Made by a program: the position numbers and the translations under genes
Shown here: positions 63,799 to 64,000 of the stretch, piece by piece
Layout: every line of letters begins with the position of its first letter
How positions within the stretch are numbered: position 1 is the first letter of the stretch
Notes under the pieces: generated by a model
Told to the model about the DNA's origin: nothing
Database searches by the model: none
What the model saw: the letters and a program-made list of their open reading frames with translations, nothing else
Assembly: GCF_963422355.1 (NCBI RefSeq)
Contig: NC_085095.1
Location: 6,298,827-6,362,826 of the forward strand
DNA length: 64,000 nucleotides
DNA from: Corticium candelabrum
Taxonomy: Eukaryota > Porifera > Homoscleromorpha > Homosclerophorida > Plakinidae
Direction: 5' to 3'

Positions 63799-64000
63799 CG
63801 AGGTTTTTTGTGTTCGTTTTGTCAGGGGCTTGATTGCTAAGACGGGGGAGTGGTTTACGAAGAAGTATAGGAGTGTGATTGGAGCGACGCCGTTGGTGAA
63901 GATATCTCTGCATTCGGCGAAGTTGTCGTCGTCACGTCGTGGTAGTGAGACGAGCGGTATGTGAAGGGTGTTGTGTGTGTGTGTGTGTGTGTGTGTGTGT
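63361..64000 (+). CDS. Synaptotagmin-like protein (Slp/bitesize), N-terminal part
   Basis: Three exons lie in the window: 63361-63476, 63553-63615 and 63826-63956; the gene continues past the edge. The first 63 codons read ALDLTHLNENEREVILAVLR then DEEFEKREKERVRRLKG, matching the Slp homology domain helix that binds Rab27 (human forms read like LDLSFLSEEE..ILSVLQRDEE). TGEWFTKKYRS in exon 3 matches the SGEWF block at the end of that domain. The zinc finger found between the two halves in some Slps is absent, as in Slp1 and Slp2. Slps link Rab27 vesicles to the plasma membrane through tandem C2 domains, which would lie beyond this window. Confidence 0.8.
63690..63797. repeat. (GCGT)n(GT)n microsatellite, Slp intron 2
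   Basis: About eight GCGT units then about 30 GT units. Confidence 0.95.
63969..64000. repeat. (GT)n at the window edge
   Basis: GT units just after the exon 3 donor, cut by the window end. Confidence 0.9.

Overview
This window reads as nuclear DNA of an early-branching animal, most likely a sponge. The gene set is animal (ashwin, WAVE/SCAR, a synaptotagmin-like protein, TTK/MPS1 kinase, ISCU, RPL13A, CDC40/PRP17). Many introns are only 50-100 bp, while others are bloated by microsatellites and transposon debris. The species is an inference. Every spliced model below was built by hand from GT-AG (rarely GC-AG) boundaries, reading-phase continuity and remembered family motifs. No search was run.

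Layout. 1-2.8 kb: intergenic, with a decayed type-B DNA polymerase fragment, a 158-bp foldback element and a CA array. 3.06-6.90 kb (-): a zinc-finger/coiled-coil gene. 7.18-10.50 kb (+): ISCU, five exons. 11.32-13.06 kb (-): RPL13A, nine exons. 13.15-13.76 kb (+): ashwin, two exons. 14.31-29.94 kb (+): TTK/MPS1, 13 exons; its introns are full of (GACA)n, (GT)n and LINE, SINE and helicase-bearing DNA-element remains. 30.10-40.12 kb (-): CDC40/PRP17, 20 exons; one intron holds a Crypton-like tyrosine recombinase. 40.49-46.58 kb and 48.65-55.76 kb (+): two tandem WAVE genes with identical intron phases; one lacks a proline-rich region. 55.95-62.87 kb (-): an unrecognised coiled-coil gene. 63.36 kb to the edge (+): the start of a synaptotagmin-like (Slp) gene.

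Eight of the nine genes form four head-to-head pairs (coiled-coil 1/ISCU, RPL13A/ashwin, CDC40/WAVE-A, coiled-coil 2/Slp). Start codons in these pairs are about 90-500 bp apart, and three of the four spacers carry an NRF1-like palindrome. Most proteins are housekeeping: Fe-S assembly, translation, splicing, spindle checkpoint and actin nucleation. There is no operon-like logic.

The most unusual content lies in introns and spacers: (1) a 1.09-kb element with long inverted repeats and a 9-bp target duplication carrying a broken RecQ-like helicase; (2) a Crypton-like recombinase between a 150-bp foldback and an array of 25-bp palindromic iterons; (3) two hAT-like elements with 6-bp duplications, one nested inside another element; (4) a LINE family whose 3' ends run into (GACA)n arrays; (5) a tRNA-derived SINE in two copies.
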